A stretch of 64,000 nucleotides of DNA from Isoperla grammatica (lineage: Eukaryota > Arthropoda > Insecta > Plecoptera > Perlodidae). The stretch spans positions 47,952,211 through 48,016,210 of the forward strand of contig OX246742.1 of NCBI GenBank assembly GCA_945910005.1. Reading direction: 5' to 3'. Each line of letters begins with the position of its first letter. The stretch's first letter is position 1. Shown one piece after another: positions 8,487 to 20,400 of the stretch. A program made the position numbers and the translations under genes. The notes under the pieces were generated by a model. It saw only the letters and a program-made list of their open reading frames with translations. It was not told where the DNA came from and searched no databases.

Positions 8487-11400
8487 GTTTGGATATGATA
8501 ATGTTTGGGTGCCTTGTCAGTTACCGTATTAATAGTAGGCCTAGTTACGTGTTTCCTGAGACAACGTTACTGATGCTTTTGTTATAGACGAGTGGGTTGT
8601 GGTTGTGGCCTACCAGTGAGCCCCTCTGTTTCAAATACCGATCGCTGATTGGCCACGAGTTCCTCTTCTATGATGAAAGTATCTTCTACTTAGTACTTCA
8701 GGTTGTTTCGGGACCAGTAGACCTAGCCTATACTAATAGTTGCCAATGCAAATAACAATTTACTAGTACCATACCCTAGCTAGAGTAATAGTACAATATT
8801 TCACTATGAGTTACTATTGGTGGTGGTTAGGTCTACTCTAACAATCTCTTAAATGTATAGTCCTAAACTATAAATAAAATCATTCAATGTATGCTAATTA
8901 TCTACATGTTTGCTACCTTATAAATCATTATATTAAGGTGCATTCACAATCTTTACTAGTACTATGGTTTAGTGATTAAGACCAAGAAAAACCTTAGTCA
9001 CAGCCAATCAGAGCGCAGTATTCTCCCTCCCAGCCAATGAAAGAAGCCTGTGGCCTGTGGCAGGCCAGATCAAGAAGCTAATTTGTATTGGATAGCGAGA
9101 AAAATGAATGGCTGAAAGGTCATCATTGCATAAGAGGAAAAAAAAAAAAAGTCTTAATCATTAAACCATAGTACTAGTAAAGATTGTGAATGCACCTTTA
9201 TCCACTTTCATAACTTATTTCCAATTCTATACTAGCAGTAGCACATAACCAAATCAAGGTGCCATTATGTTACCTACTTCTTCAACTCATCTCATCAACT
9301 CATCTCAACTCATCTCATCCCTCTCTCATTGCCAGTACTACATACTATCCTATTAGCTCAAGAATCAAGTCAAGATGAATAAGCTTTCAGCAATCCAACC
9401 TTGAAACATCACTCTCACTCACTCACTCACTCACTCAATGCTTAAAGCAACCAACTAGCTTGGCAGGACTGCGTGTGCCATAATAATCGTCATAATACTC
9501 ATTACAATCTCGTTTTGTTGACAGCGATGGATCTTGAATACGGGAACTTGCTCTGCTTCCAATGCAACGACTACGTCTATGACCGAGAACTCTTAGCGAT
9601 CGCCACGGTCAGCGGGAAGTCAAGAACGAAGACCTCGAACCAGGGCATATACAATTCGTGGCCGGAATTAGTTTGGGAATGTGATCTCCTTTCACAGCAT
9701 AAAATAAGAAGAAAAGTGGTCGAGAATACGACGATTGGCATGAGAGGACTGATTAATCTAGGAAACACTTGTTTTATGAATTGCATCGTACAAGCACTGA
9801 CGCACACTCCGTTACTTCGAGAATACTTCCTCGCCGACAGGCATCGATGCCAGTTTGACGGCCAACCCGGATGTTGCTTTGTGTGCGAGGTGTCCCGGCT
9901 CTTTCAAGAGGTAAGATATTTGGCCCATGAAGCCCTAATTCATAGTTGTTGGAAATTATGGCAAAAGTTATTTGGTGAGAAATGTCTGTAGCCAGTAGCT
10001 GCCTATTGAAGTAGTTAAGACGAAGCCTATTCCCCCCAGATGGCTAAGACTAAGAGTATACCTACACCAGCTTAGAGTGTTTAGAGCCCCTTGGGATTGG
10101 CAGTGGACAATATCGATAAATTGCGTCGTAAAACTAATAATGTAAGCAAACTAAGCCAAGCAAACTTTAAGTGGTAGTCTTTATTTGTTCCAAGGCCGAA
10201 TGTATCCCAACAGTGGTTTAGAATGCGTGGTTAAGCCTAGCTAACGTAGTACTTTTAAAAATAACCACATGTTGAGCGTGAACTACTATGTGGTAGAAAT
10301 TAGTTACTGTGGGCGACATTGGCGGTGCCTCGACCATGGCCGAGGGCAGAGACGTAGTGTAGTTGTTTGTGTGCAGTTCTACTCGGGGGACCGCGCCCCG
10401 CTGGCCCTCCACCGCCTGCTACACCTGATCTGGACGCACGCTCGCCACCTGGCTTGTAATGTAACTGTATGTTGTGCAGTTCTACTCGGGGGACCGCGCC
10501 CCGCTGGCCCTCCACCGCCTGCTACACCTGATCTGGACGCACGCTCGCCACCTGGCTTGTAATGTAACTGTATGTTGTGCAGTTCTACTCGGGGGACCGC
10601 GCCCCGCTGGCCCTCCACAGCCTGCTACACCTGATCTGGACGCACGCTCGCCACCTGGCTTGTAATGTAACTGTATGTTGTGCAGTTCTACTCGGGGGAC
10701 CGCGCCCCGCTGGCCCTCCACCGCCTGCTACACCTGATCTGTGCTATGTACTCCACTCGACATAGGCTTATACATGACCAATAGGACTAGTAGGACTAGT
10801 AGGACTAGGGCCTAGTAGGCCTAGGCGTAGACACAAGAAATAGAGCGACTTGCCATGCCCGTCACCTTTATTCAACTGAACGAACTCAGAGAGCCACAGC
10901 TGCTCACACTCTCGCTGCGCACCGCCTTCTAGGCACTTGCTGACTGCTCGACCAGTATAATGGGTATTACTAAGACTAAGACTAAGACCACAACACTCCT
11001 TCCCCTTTACAATGCACAAAATCTTGACAGGGTATTACAATGTACAGAAATAAATGCAATACAAAATACAATTGAATACAATCTTCATACGAAGTACAAT
11101 TTTCCTTAAGTAGTCGTATACACCACCACACAATTTTTATAAATCTAGCTTAACCGGCACCTTGCGATTTCTACCTGACCGTCTGATCTCAACAGGTTCA
11201 GCAGTGGCTGGACCTCCCGGTTGGGGTGTTGAGGCCACACAGTGGTTTCCATCACGTACAATTTCATGCTCTATCGGTGGAGGTGAGTGAGGTGGATACA
11301 CTGGATGGTGACTTTTACCATTACCACTTAACTTCATCAATGTCGGAAACATTGGAGCAGATTCTTTAAACTCTAAAGAAGGACCTGGCTCCAGTGCATC

Positions 11401-14400
11401 TGGCAACATGGTATGTCTGAGATGGTCTGCATGAACCAATCTAATGCGATCCTCAGTTAATACCAAGTAAGTCACTGCACTTACTTTCTGTTTTACAACT
11501 CCACGTTTCCATGTTTCTCCCTTTTTCTTTAACGGCCCCACAGATTTAACTAACACCTGTTCATCTACAAGAAAATTCTTTACATGTTTAGTTTGGGCAG
11601 ATCTATTCATGACATTCAAACTGTTTTTCTGAAGGGTCAGGCCTAGATTTGGTTTTATCAAATCCAGTTTTGTTCGTTGTTTACATTTTAGCATCACTTC
11701 AGATGGTGACATCTGAGTTACAGTATTTGGGGTATTTCGATAGCTAAACAGGAAATTTGCAATAAGGTTTGGAATACTCTTGCCATTTCCTTCAACATTT
11801 TTACCTGCACTAAGCTTACTGAAGGCTTGTTTCACTGTTTGGACTGCTCTTTCCGCAAGACCATTAGATGACGGATGGTACGGAGGACTATGCATAAGAT
11901 TAATGCCATTTGATGTACAAAAGTCGCTAAACTCCGCAGAATTGAAAGGAGGACCGTTATCAGTAACGATGGTCTCTGGCAAACCAAAAAGTGCAATTAT
12001 TCCCCTGATTTTACTGATTACGTTACTGGCAGTTGTGGATTTCATTTCCCAAACTTCGAGCCACTTGGAGTAACTGTCGATGAGGATCAGCAAAGTCGTA
12101 TTATTTACTTTCGCGAAGTCTAAATGAATACGCTGCCACTGCCTAACAGACGTGGGCCAATTGCATAAGGGACTCTTTTTTTCGGCAGGTCTCCTCAGCT
12201 GGCAGGTTTCACAAACTTGTACTTGATTCTCAATGTCGGCATCCAGACCCGGCCACCAGACATGGCTTCGTGCTAACATTTTCATGCGAACTATTCCCGG
12301 ATGGTGTTCATGCAACATTCCAAGTACATGCTCCCGTAAGGACTCGGGTATGATAACGCGGTTTCCCCATGTTATGCAATTCTCGTCTAAAGATAAATCA
12401 TGTCGACGGCTGTAATAGGGTTGTAATTGAGGATCGTTTACAATCATAGGCCACCCATTTTGAGTTAGCGCCCTAACACGCGACAAAATTGGATCACGGA
12501 AGGTTGCCTTTACGATATCTTTCACGGTACAGGGAGTTACCTGGAAGGAGTCATCACCGGACTCACAGATTTGCTTTACGGGCGAAAATGAATAACTGCG
12601 TTCTTCAACCTGAGTACTAGGTAAGGGTAATCTAGACATGGCATCTGCATTAGCCAACTCTTTTCCCTTACGGTATTCAATTTCATACTGATAAGCCGAT
12701 AAAAATATAGCCCATCTCTGTAACCTAGCTGCTGCGAGTGTGGGTATTCCCTTTTTGCTTCCTAGAATGGTTTTAAGGGGTAGATGATCTGTGACCAAAC
12801 GGAACTTATGACCATATAGAAATTTATGAAAACGTCGCACAGCAAAGATTATACCTAAGGCCTCCTTCTCTACCTGTGCATAACCTTGCTCTGTCTTGCT
12901 AAGAGTTGATGACGCAAACATGACTGGTCTTTCGACTCCGTCAATTACATGCGATAAGACAGCCCCTACTCCGTAACTGGATGCGTCGCTGGAAACTACC
13001 ATGGGTTTGGAGGGGTCGTATGGCACTAGCAGTTGATTTTGTAACAGCAAGCGTTTACTTGTCTCGAACGCCTCCTTGCATGATTGAGACCAATCCCATT
13101 TTTCTCCCTTTTCGAGTAATTTATGCAACGGCTTGATCCGCGAAGCAAGACTAGGTAAAAAACGATGATAAAAATTAAGCATACCTAAATAGGCCTGTAG
13201 CTGGGTTACATTTTCAGGTTCTGGAGCTCGTGCAATCGCATCCATTTTCTCAGTTGTAGGGTGTATACCATGCTGATCAATAACGTGACCTAGGTACTCA
13301 ACACTAGTCTGAAAAAACGTACACTTCGAGAGGTTAACCCGGAAACAATGCTCTTCCAGTCTTTTTAGAACCACTAACAGTGTATTCTTGTTATCCTCTA
13401 CCGTATCTCCTATGATAAGAACATCGTCGAGATAACAAAATACATTTGGAATGCCCTTTAATACCTCGTCTATAACAGATTGAAAAATTGCCGGAGCGCT
13501 CGTTATTCCATAAGGCAGTCGAGTGAATTGGAACAACCCCATGTGAGTGTTCACAGTTAATACATGCTGAGATTGTTGCGTGACCTTTAGCTGTTGGTAA
13601 GCATTTGATAAATCGAGGACTGAAAACACTTTACCATTTGCCACCGAGGCTAGAATGTCATCTATCCTTGGTAAAGGATAATGCTCGGTATCAATGCATC
13701 TATTAACCGTGACCTTATAGTCTACACAGAGTCTGATTTTACTCGACTTTTTTTTTGGCACAATTACAAGTGGTGAAGCCCATTGGCTCCTCTTCACAGG
13801 CTTTAATGTTCCAACTTCCACTAACCTTTCCAGTTCTTTCCTTACAAGTTCTTTCAGGGCGTATGGCACATTGTATGCTTTGTGAAAAATAGGAACAACA
13901 TTATCCTTCAAAACTATGTCTGCTTCAAAACCTTTTATAGCCGATGTGCCATCCTCACTGAACACCTGTGGAAATTTACCTTGCAATGACCTAACCTCAT
14001 TTGCTAAAGTTACACATTGAACAGATTTAACAAAGCGGTTCCCATCTGATAGATCATGTCTCCAATTTGGGAACAGTACATCTAACCAAGGCCTTCCCAA
14101 TAAAGGGGTAAAATCTCGTACATGAGCTACTATCAACGACAAACTATGAACACAGTTGTGGTTTCCCACCACTGGAACCTTGATTTGACCACGTATTTGT
14201 AGACGATCACCCAGCACTGACTTTAACTTTAATGCAGATGGCTCACAAGGAATGTCACTAAACATTTTCTGATACATTTCATCTGAAATAATAGATTTAG
14301 CCGAGCCACTATCCACTTCCATTTCTATTATTTTACTATTGACTGTAATTGGAACCAAGAGCGGCCCTTCCTTGACAGGAATAGAATTACTCACCCGCTC

Positions 14401-17400
14401 TTCCCCACTTGCATCGTTAATACTAAAAGTATGACTAGACTGCATAGGCTTCTTGTGATTCGAAGTATTTACCACTTTAATCTCAAATTCTTCATCACTG
14501 ATCTCAGAACTTTGAGACTGCTCGTCACTGACACTTGACGCACTTGACGCTATGTTTTTTACTTTTATACGGTCACACACTCGAGAGGTATGTCCCATCT
14601 TTTGACAAGAATAGCAACGCCAATCCTTTGCTGGACATGTAGCTTCAGAATGGAAACGACCACATCTACGACATTGTTGCCTCGACTTACTGGACTCTTG
14701 AGGCTTACTTGACTGAGACTTACTCGACGCAGACTCCTTTACATGTTCTTGCTTTGAGCGGTTATTTTCCCTCTTGTAGCGCTGACCTCGACTCTTCAGT
14801 ATTTTCTTGACTTCTTCCTGACTGGACCCACTTGGATGGAGTAGTTTGGAATGGCTCCTTGCTAATTCCAATCCGCGAGCAATTTTACACGCTTTCTCGA
14901 ATGACAGCTCATCCTCACAGTTTAACAATTGCCTTTGGGCCTCATCATCCTTGATGCCACAGACAAACCGATCTCGAAGGGCACGGTCAAGGTATGAGCC
15001 AAAATTACATGAGATAGCTAGACTCTTCAATTCGACTATGTAATTGTCTATGGACTCACCCTCTTTTTGGTTACGCTTCCCGAATTTAAAACATTATGCA
15101 ATGACGGACTTTGCAGGAGCAAAATGTTTCTTCAGGGCGGACACTAACACTGTGTAAGTTTTCCCTTGGGGGGTTTCTGGACTCAAAATTGACTTCAATA
15201 TAGTGTAGAGTTTAGCACCCATAAGTGTTACGAATATGGAAGCTCTTTTTACCTCAACCACCTCATTTGCTTTGAAGAATTCTTCAAGCCGTTCGGCGTA
15301 AGAATTGAAATCTTCGATTTGAGGATCAAACTCATCGACCTTACCGACGAAACCCATCTTGACTCAGGACGGAACACAGAACACGTGTAGACGGACAATA
15401 GTAGACAGACATTAGCAGGCTAGCTAGGCCTATATTCAAGATGTCACTCGACGCGACAACGCCCCCTTTTTCATACGCCTACCTTTTTGCGGACACTCAG
15501 ACTTCACGCCCGACAAAAAGCCATTTAAAAATGCCCAACGGGTTCTTGATACCTCGTCGCCAAGTTTGCTATGTACTCCACTCGACATAGGCTTATACAT
15601 GACCAATAGGACTAGTAGGACTAGTAGGACTAGGGCCTAGTAGGCCTAGGCGTAGACACAAGAAATAGAGCGACTTGCCATGCCCGTCACCTTTATTCAA
15701 CTGAACGAACTCAGAGAGCCACAGCTGCTCACACTCTCGCTGCGCACCGCCTTCTAGGCACTTGCTGACTGCTCGACCAGTATAATGGGTATTACTAAGA
15801 CTAAGACTAAGACCACAACAATCTGGACGCACGCTCGCCACCTGGCTTGTAATGTAACTGTATGTTGTGCAGTTCTACTCGGGGGACCGCGCCCCGCTGG
15901 CCCTCCACCGCCTGCTACACCTGATCTGGACGCACGCTCGCCACCTGGCTTGTAATGTAACTGTATGTTGTGCAGTTCTACTCGGGGGACCGCGCCCCGC
16001 TGGCCCTCCACCGCCTGCTACACCTGATCTGGACGCACGCTCGCCACCTGGCTTGTAATGTAACTGTATGTTGTGCAGTTCTACTCGGGGGACCGCGCCC
16101 CGCTGGCCCTCCACCGCCTGCTACACCTGATCTGGACGCACGCTCGCCACCTGGCTTGTAATGTAACTGTATGTTGTGCAGTTCTACTCGGGGGACCGCG
16201 CCCCGCTGGCCCTCCACCGCCTGCTACACCTGATCTGGACGCACGCTCGCCACCTGGCTTGTAATGTAACTTTGTGCAGTTCTACTCGGGGGACCGCGCC
16301 CCGCTGGCCCCTCCACCGCTGCTACACCTGATCTGGACGCACGCTCGCCACCTGGCTTGTAATGTAACTGTATGTTGTGCAGTTCTACTCGGGGGGACCG
16401 CGCCCCGCTGGCCCTCCACCCGCCCTGCTACACCTGATCTGGACCGCACGCTCGCCACCTGGCTTGTAATGTAACTGTATGTTGTGCAGTTCTACTCGGG
16501 GGACCGCGCCCCCGCTGGCCCTCCACCGCCTGCTACACCTGATCTGGACGCACGCTCGCCACCTGGCTTGTATGTAACTGTATGTTGTGCAGTTCTACTC
16601 GGGGACCGCGCCCGCTGGCCCTCCACCGCCTGCTACAACCTGATCTGGACGCACGCTCGCCACCTGGGCTTGTAATGTAACTGTATGTTGTGCAGTTCTA
16701 CTCGGGGGACCCGCGCCCCGCTGGCCCTCCACCGCCTGCTACACCTGATCTGGACGCACGCTCGCCACCTGGCTTGTAATGTAACTGTATGTTGTGCAGT
16801 TCTACTCGGGGGACCGCGCCCCGCTGGCCCTCCACCGCCTGCTACACCTGATCTGGACGCACGCTCGCCACCTGGCTTGTAATGTAACTGTATGTTGTGC
16901 AGTTCTACTCGGGGGACCGCGCCCCGCTGGCCCTCCACCGCCTGCTACACCTGATCTGGACGCACGCTCGCCACCTGGCTTGTAATGTAACTGTATGTTT
17001 TGCAGTTCTACTCGGGGGACCGCGCCCCGCTGGCCCTCCACCGCCTGCTACACCTGATCTGGACGCACGCTCGCCACCTGGCTTGTAATGTAACTGTATG
17101 TTGTGCAGTTCTACTCGGGGGACCGCGCCCCGCTGGCCCTCCACCGCCTGCTACACCTGATCTGGACGCACGCTCGCCACCTGGCTTGTAATGTAACTGT
17201 ATGTTGTGCAGTTCTACTCGGGGGACCGCGCCCCGCTGGCCCTCCACCGCCTGCTACACCTGATCTGGACACACGCTCGCCACCTGGCTTGTAATGTAAC
17301 TGTATGTTGTGCAGTTCTACTCGGGGGACCGCGCCCCGCTGGCCCTCCACCGCCTGCTACACCTGATCTGGACGCACGCTCGCCACCTGGCTTGTAATGT

Positions 17401-20400
17401 AACTGTATGTTGTGCAGTTCTACTGGGGGGACCGCGCCCCGCTGGCCCTCCACCGCCTGCTACACCTGATCTGGACGCACGCTCGCCACCTGGCTTGTAA
17501 TGTAACTGTATGTTGTGCAGTTCTACTCGGGGGACCGCGCCCCGCTGGCCCTCCACCGCCTGCTACACCTGATCTGGACGCACGCTCGCCACCTGGCTTG
17601 TAATGTAACTGTATGTTGTGCAGTTCTACTCGGGGGACCGCGCCCCGCTGGCCCTCCACCGCCTGCTACACCTGATCTGGACGCACGCTCGCCACCTGGC
17701 TTGTAATGTAACTGTATGTTGTGCAGTTCTACTCGGGGGACCGCGCCCCGCTGGCCCTCCACCGCCTGCTACACCTGATCTGGACGCACGCTCGCCACCT
17801 GGCTTGTAATGTAACTGTATGTTGTGCAGTTCTACTCGGGGGACCGCGCCCCGCTGGCCCTCCACCGCCTGCTACACCTGATCTGGACGCACGCTCGCCA
17901 CCTGGCTTGTAATGTAACTGTATGTTGTGCAGTTCTACTCGGGGGACCGCGCCCCGCTGGCCCTCCACCGCCTGCTACACCTGATCTGGACGCACGCTCG
18001 CCACCTGGCTTGTGATGTAACTGTATGTTGTGCAGTTCTACTCGGGGGACCGCGCCCCGCTGGCCCTCCACCGCCTGCTACACCTGATCTGGACGCACGC
18101 TCGCCACCTGGCTTGTAATGTAACTGTATGTTGTGCAGTTCTACTCGGGGGACCGCGCCCCGCTGGCCCTCCACAGCCTGCTACACCTGATCTGGACGCA
18201 CGCTCGCCACCTGGCTTGTAATGTAACTGTATGTTGTGCAGTTCTACTCGGGGGACCGCGCCCCGCTGGCCCTCCACCGCCTGCTACACCTGATCTGGAC
18301 GCACGCTCGCCACCTGGCTTGTGATGTAACTGTATGTTGTGCAGTTCTACTCGGGGGACCGCGCCCCGCTGGCCCTCCACCGCCTGCTACACCTGATCTG
18401 GACACACGCTCGCCACCTGGCTTGTAATGTAACTGTATGTTGTGCAGTTCTACTCGGGGGACCGTGCCCCGCTGGCCCTCCACCGCCTGCTACACCTGAT
18501 CTGGACGCACGCTCGCCACCTGGCTTGTAATGTAACTGTATGTTGTGCAGTTTACTCGGGGGACCGCGCCCCGCTGGCCCTCCACCGCCTGCTACACCTG
18601 ATCTGGACGCACGCTCGCCACCTGGCTTGTAATGTAACTGTATGTTGTGCAGTTCTACTCGGGGGACCGCGCCCCGCTGGCCCTCCACCGCCTGCTACAC
18701 CTGATCTGGACGCACGCTCGCCACCTGGCTTGTAATGTAACTGTATGTTGTGCAGTTCTACTCGGGGGACCGCGCCCCGCTGGCCCTCCACCGCCTGCTA
18801 CACCTGATCTGGACGCACGCTCGCCACCTGGCTTGTGATGTAACTGTATGTTGTGCAGTTCTACTCGGGGGACCGCGCCCCGCTGGCCCTCCACCGCCTG
18901 CTACACCTGATCTGGACGCACGCTCGCCACCTGGCTTGTGATGTAACTGTATGTTGTGCAGTTCTACTCGGGGGACCGCGCCCCGCTGGCCCTCCACCGC
19001 CTGCTACACCTGATCTGGACGCACGCTCGCCACCTGGCTTGTAATGTAACTGTATGTTGTGCAGTTCTACTCGGGGGACCGCGCCCCGCTGGCCCTCCAC
19101 CGCCTGCTACACCTGATCTGGACGCACGCTCGCCACCTGGCTTGTGATGTAACTGTATGTTGTGCAGTTCTACTCGGGGGACCGCGCCCCGCTGGCCCTC
19201 CACCGCCTGCTACACCTGATCTGGACGCACGCTCGCCACCTGGCCGGCTACGAGCAACAGGATGCGCACGAGTTCTTCATCGCGGCGTTGGACGTCCTGC
19301 ACAGACACTGCAAGGGGGCCAACGATGAGATGCCCGACATGGACAACCCTCACCACTGTAACTGCATCATCGACCAGATCTTCACGGGTGGGCTTCAGTC
19401 TGACGTCGTCTGCCAGGCTTGCAAGTGAGTCCATTGCCTGTATAACATGCTGGTCTGTAGCGCCCAAACAATCCATCTGACTGAAATATGCTGCGCTGCA
19501 TCCTTAATATCCATGCAAACAACTGACGTGAGTTAAATATCCACGCTACGTGTCTAGCGAAGAAAACAATAGGAAAGGATAAGAAAAATGTGGCCTTTCA
19601 ATACTTTTAAAAACACAATTTTCTGTTTGTATTTCCAAAGTGAAACATCAATACTGCACAGCTCTAATATTAGAGGAATTTCTATGATTTGTTCTAAAAC
19701 ATTTTGTAGTAGTTGTGTTCCAGTTAGCAGAAACGTAGCGTTGCGTCACTTTACGCTTGTTGTCGTGTGGTGTCCACAGTGGAGTGTCCACGACGATCGA
19801 CCCGTTCTGGGACATCTCTCTGGACCTGGGCGCCGCGCAGTTGGCCGGGGGGGGTTTACCCCTCGATCCCCTCAAACAGGCAGAGGCCCAGCCTGCGCCC
19901 ACCTCCCTCGTCGACTGTCTAGAGCGTTTCACACGCGCCGAACACCTTGGTTCCTCCGCCAAGATCAAGTGCAACAACTGCCAGAGCTACCAGGAGTCGA
20001 CCAAACAGTTGACCATGAAGAAATTACCCGTCGTCGCTAGTTTCCATTTGAAGCGTTTCGAGCATTCTAGTAGATTTCATAAAAAGATTTCTACGTTCGT
20101 GTCGTTCCCTGAACAGTTGGACATGACGCCGTTTATGTCGAGCAGAAGAAACCACGTGGGCGCTCTGAACGGGAAGATTGCTTCACGGGCGGCTTTCAGA
20201 CCCAACGGCAGCATGTCCGATAACAAGTAAGTTGAATACCCTGTGCTGTAGTTTAGTCTCTTGCGGCCATTTTCTATGCGTCTGATATTGTTGTGTACCA
20301 GGATTCACTGGTAGAGCAAGGAATCTAAAGATAAAGCTTGCGGGGAGCGCAACTCTTTATTCAAGTGAATTAGTACAACTGGGATCGATGCAATGTCTGA

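Larger units (their letters stand above)
10742..15820 (-). mobile_element. Ty3/Gypsy LTR retrotransposon (Gypsy-1), 5079 bp
   Basis: A complete element on the minus strand: 254-bp LTRs at 10742-10995 and 15567-15820 (TG...CA ends), gag-pol between them, and a 5-bp target duplication ATCTG. By eye the two LTRs are identical, so insertion is recent. It split the fourth unit of the USP22 minisatellite, in antisense to the gene. A purine-rich tract abuts the 3' LTR and a TGGCGACGAGG primer-binding-type sequence lies near the 5' LTR. No env frame is present. One in-frame stop interrupts gag-pol. Confidence 0.95.
10377..19167 (+). repeat. 103-bp minisatellite of USP22 3' splice site plus exon start
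   Basis: The unit is 77 bp of exon (from TTCTACTCGGGG to CGCCACCTGGC) plus 26 bp of intron end (TTGTAATGTAACTG through TGTGCAG). Exon-like starts fall at 10377, 10480, 10583, 10686, then, after a Gypsy insertion (10742-15820), at 15873 and every ~103 bp to 19065; the 37th start, 19168, is the true exon. Each unit has a branch-point-like TGTAAC and a CAG. None has the exon's authentic donor. Because 103 = 3x34+1, reading through shifts frame and stops within two units. Most copies are identical or differ by 1-2 bases; several with indels cluster at 16270-16700. The unit's exon part equals the real exon until GGC, where the real exon continues CGGCTACGAG. Confidence 0.97.

Noticed and set aside
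9473..9991. 172-codon unspliced frame taken as the whole gene
   Set aside because: Only 9525-9910 matches USP22. Both ends have good splice sites, and the flanking codons are intron read-through.
15094..15096. Programmed read-through stop between gag and pol
   Set aside because: The stop lies within the N-terminal part of gag, well before the zinc knuckles, not at a gag/pol border.
10377..19168. Recursive splicing sites within the arrays
   Set aside because: Recursive sites need AG directly followed by GT. The units read CAG|TTC and CAG|CTA, so no donor is regenerated.
15867..19328. Dozens of overlapping 63-89 codon frames on both strands with near-identical products
   Set aside because: They are the 103-bp repeat read through in different frames. 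They recur with each unit, stop after about two units and have no independent domain; only the terminal copy is a real exon.
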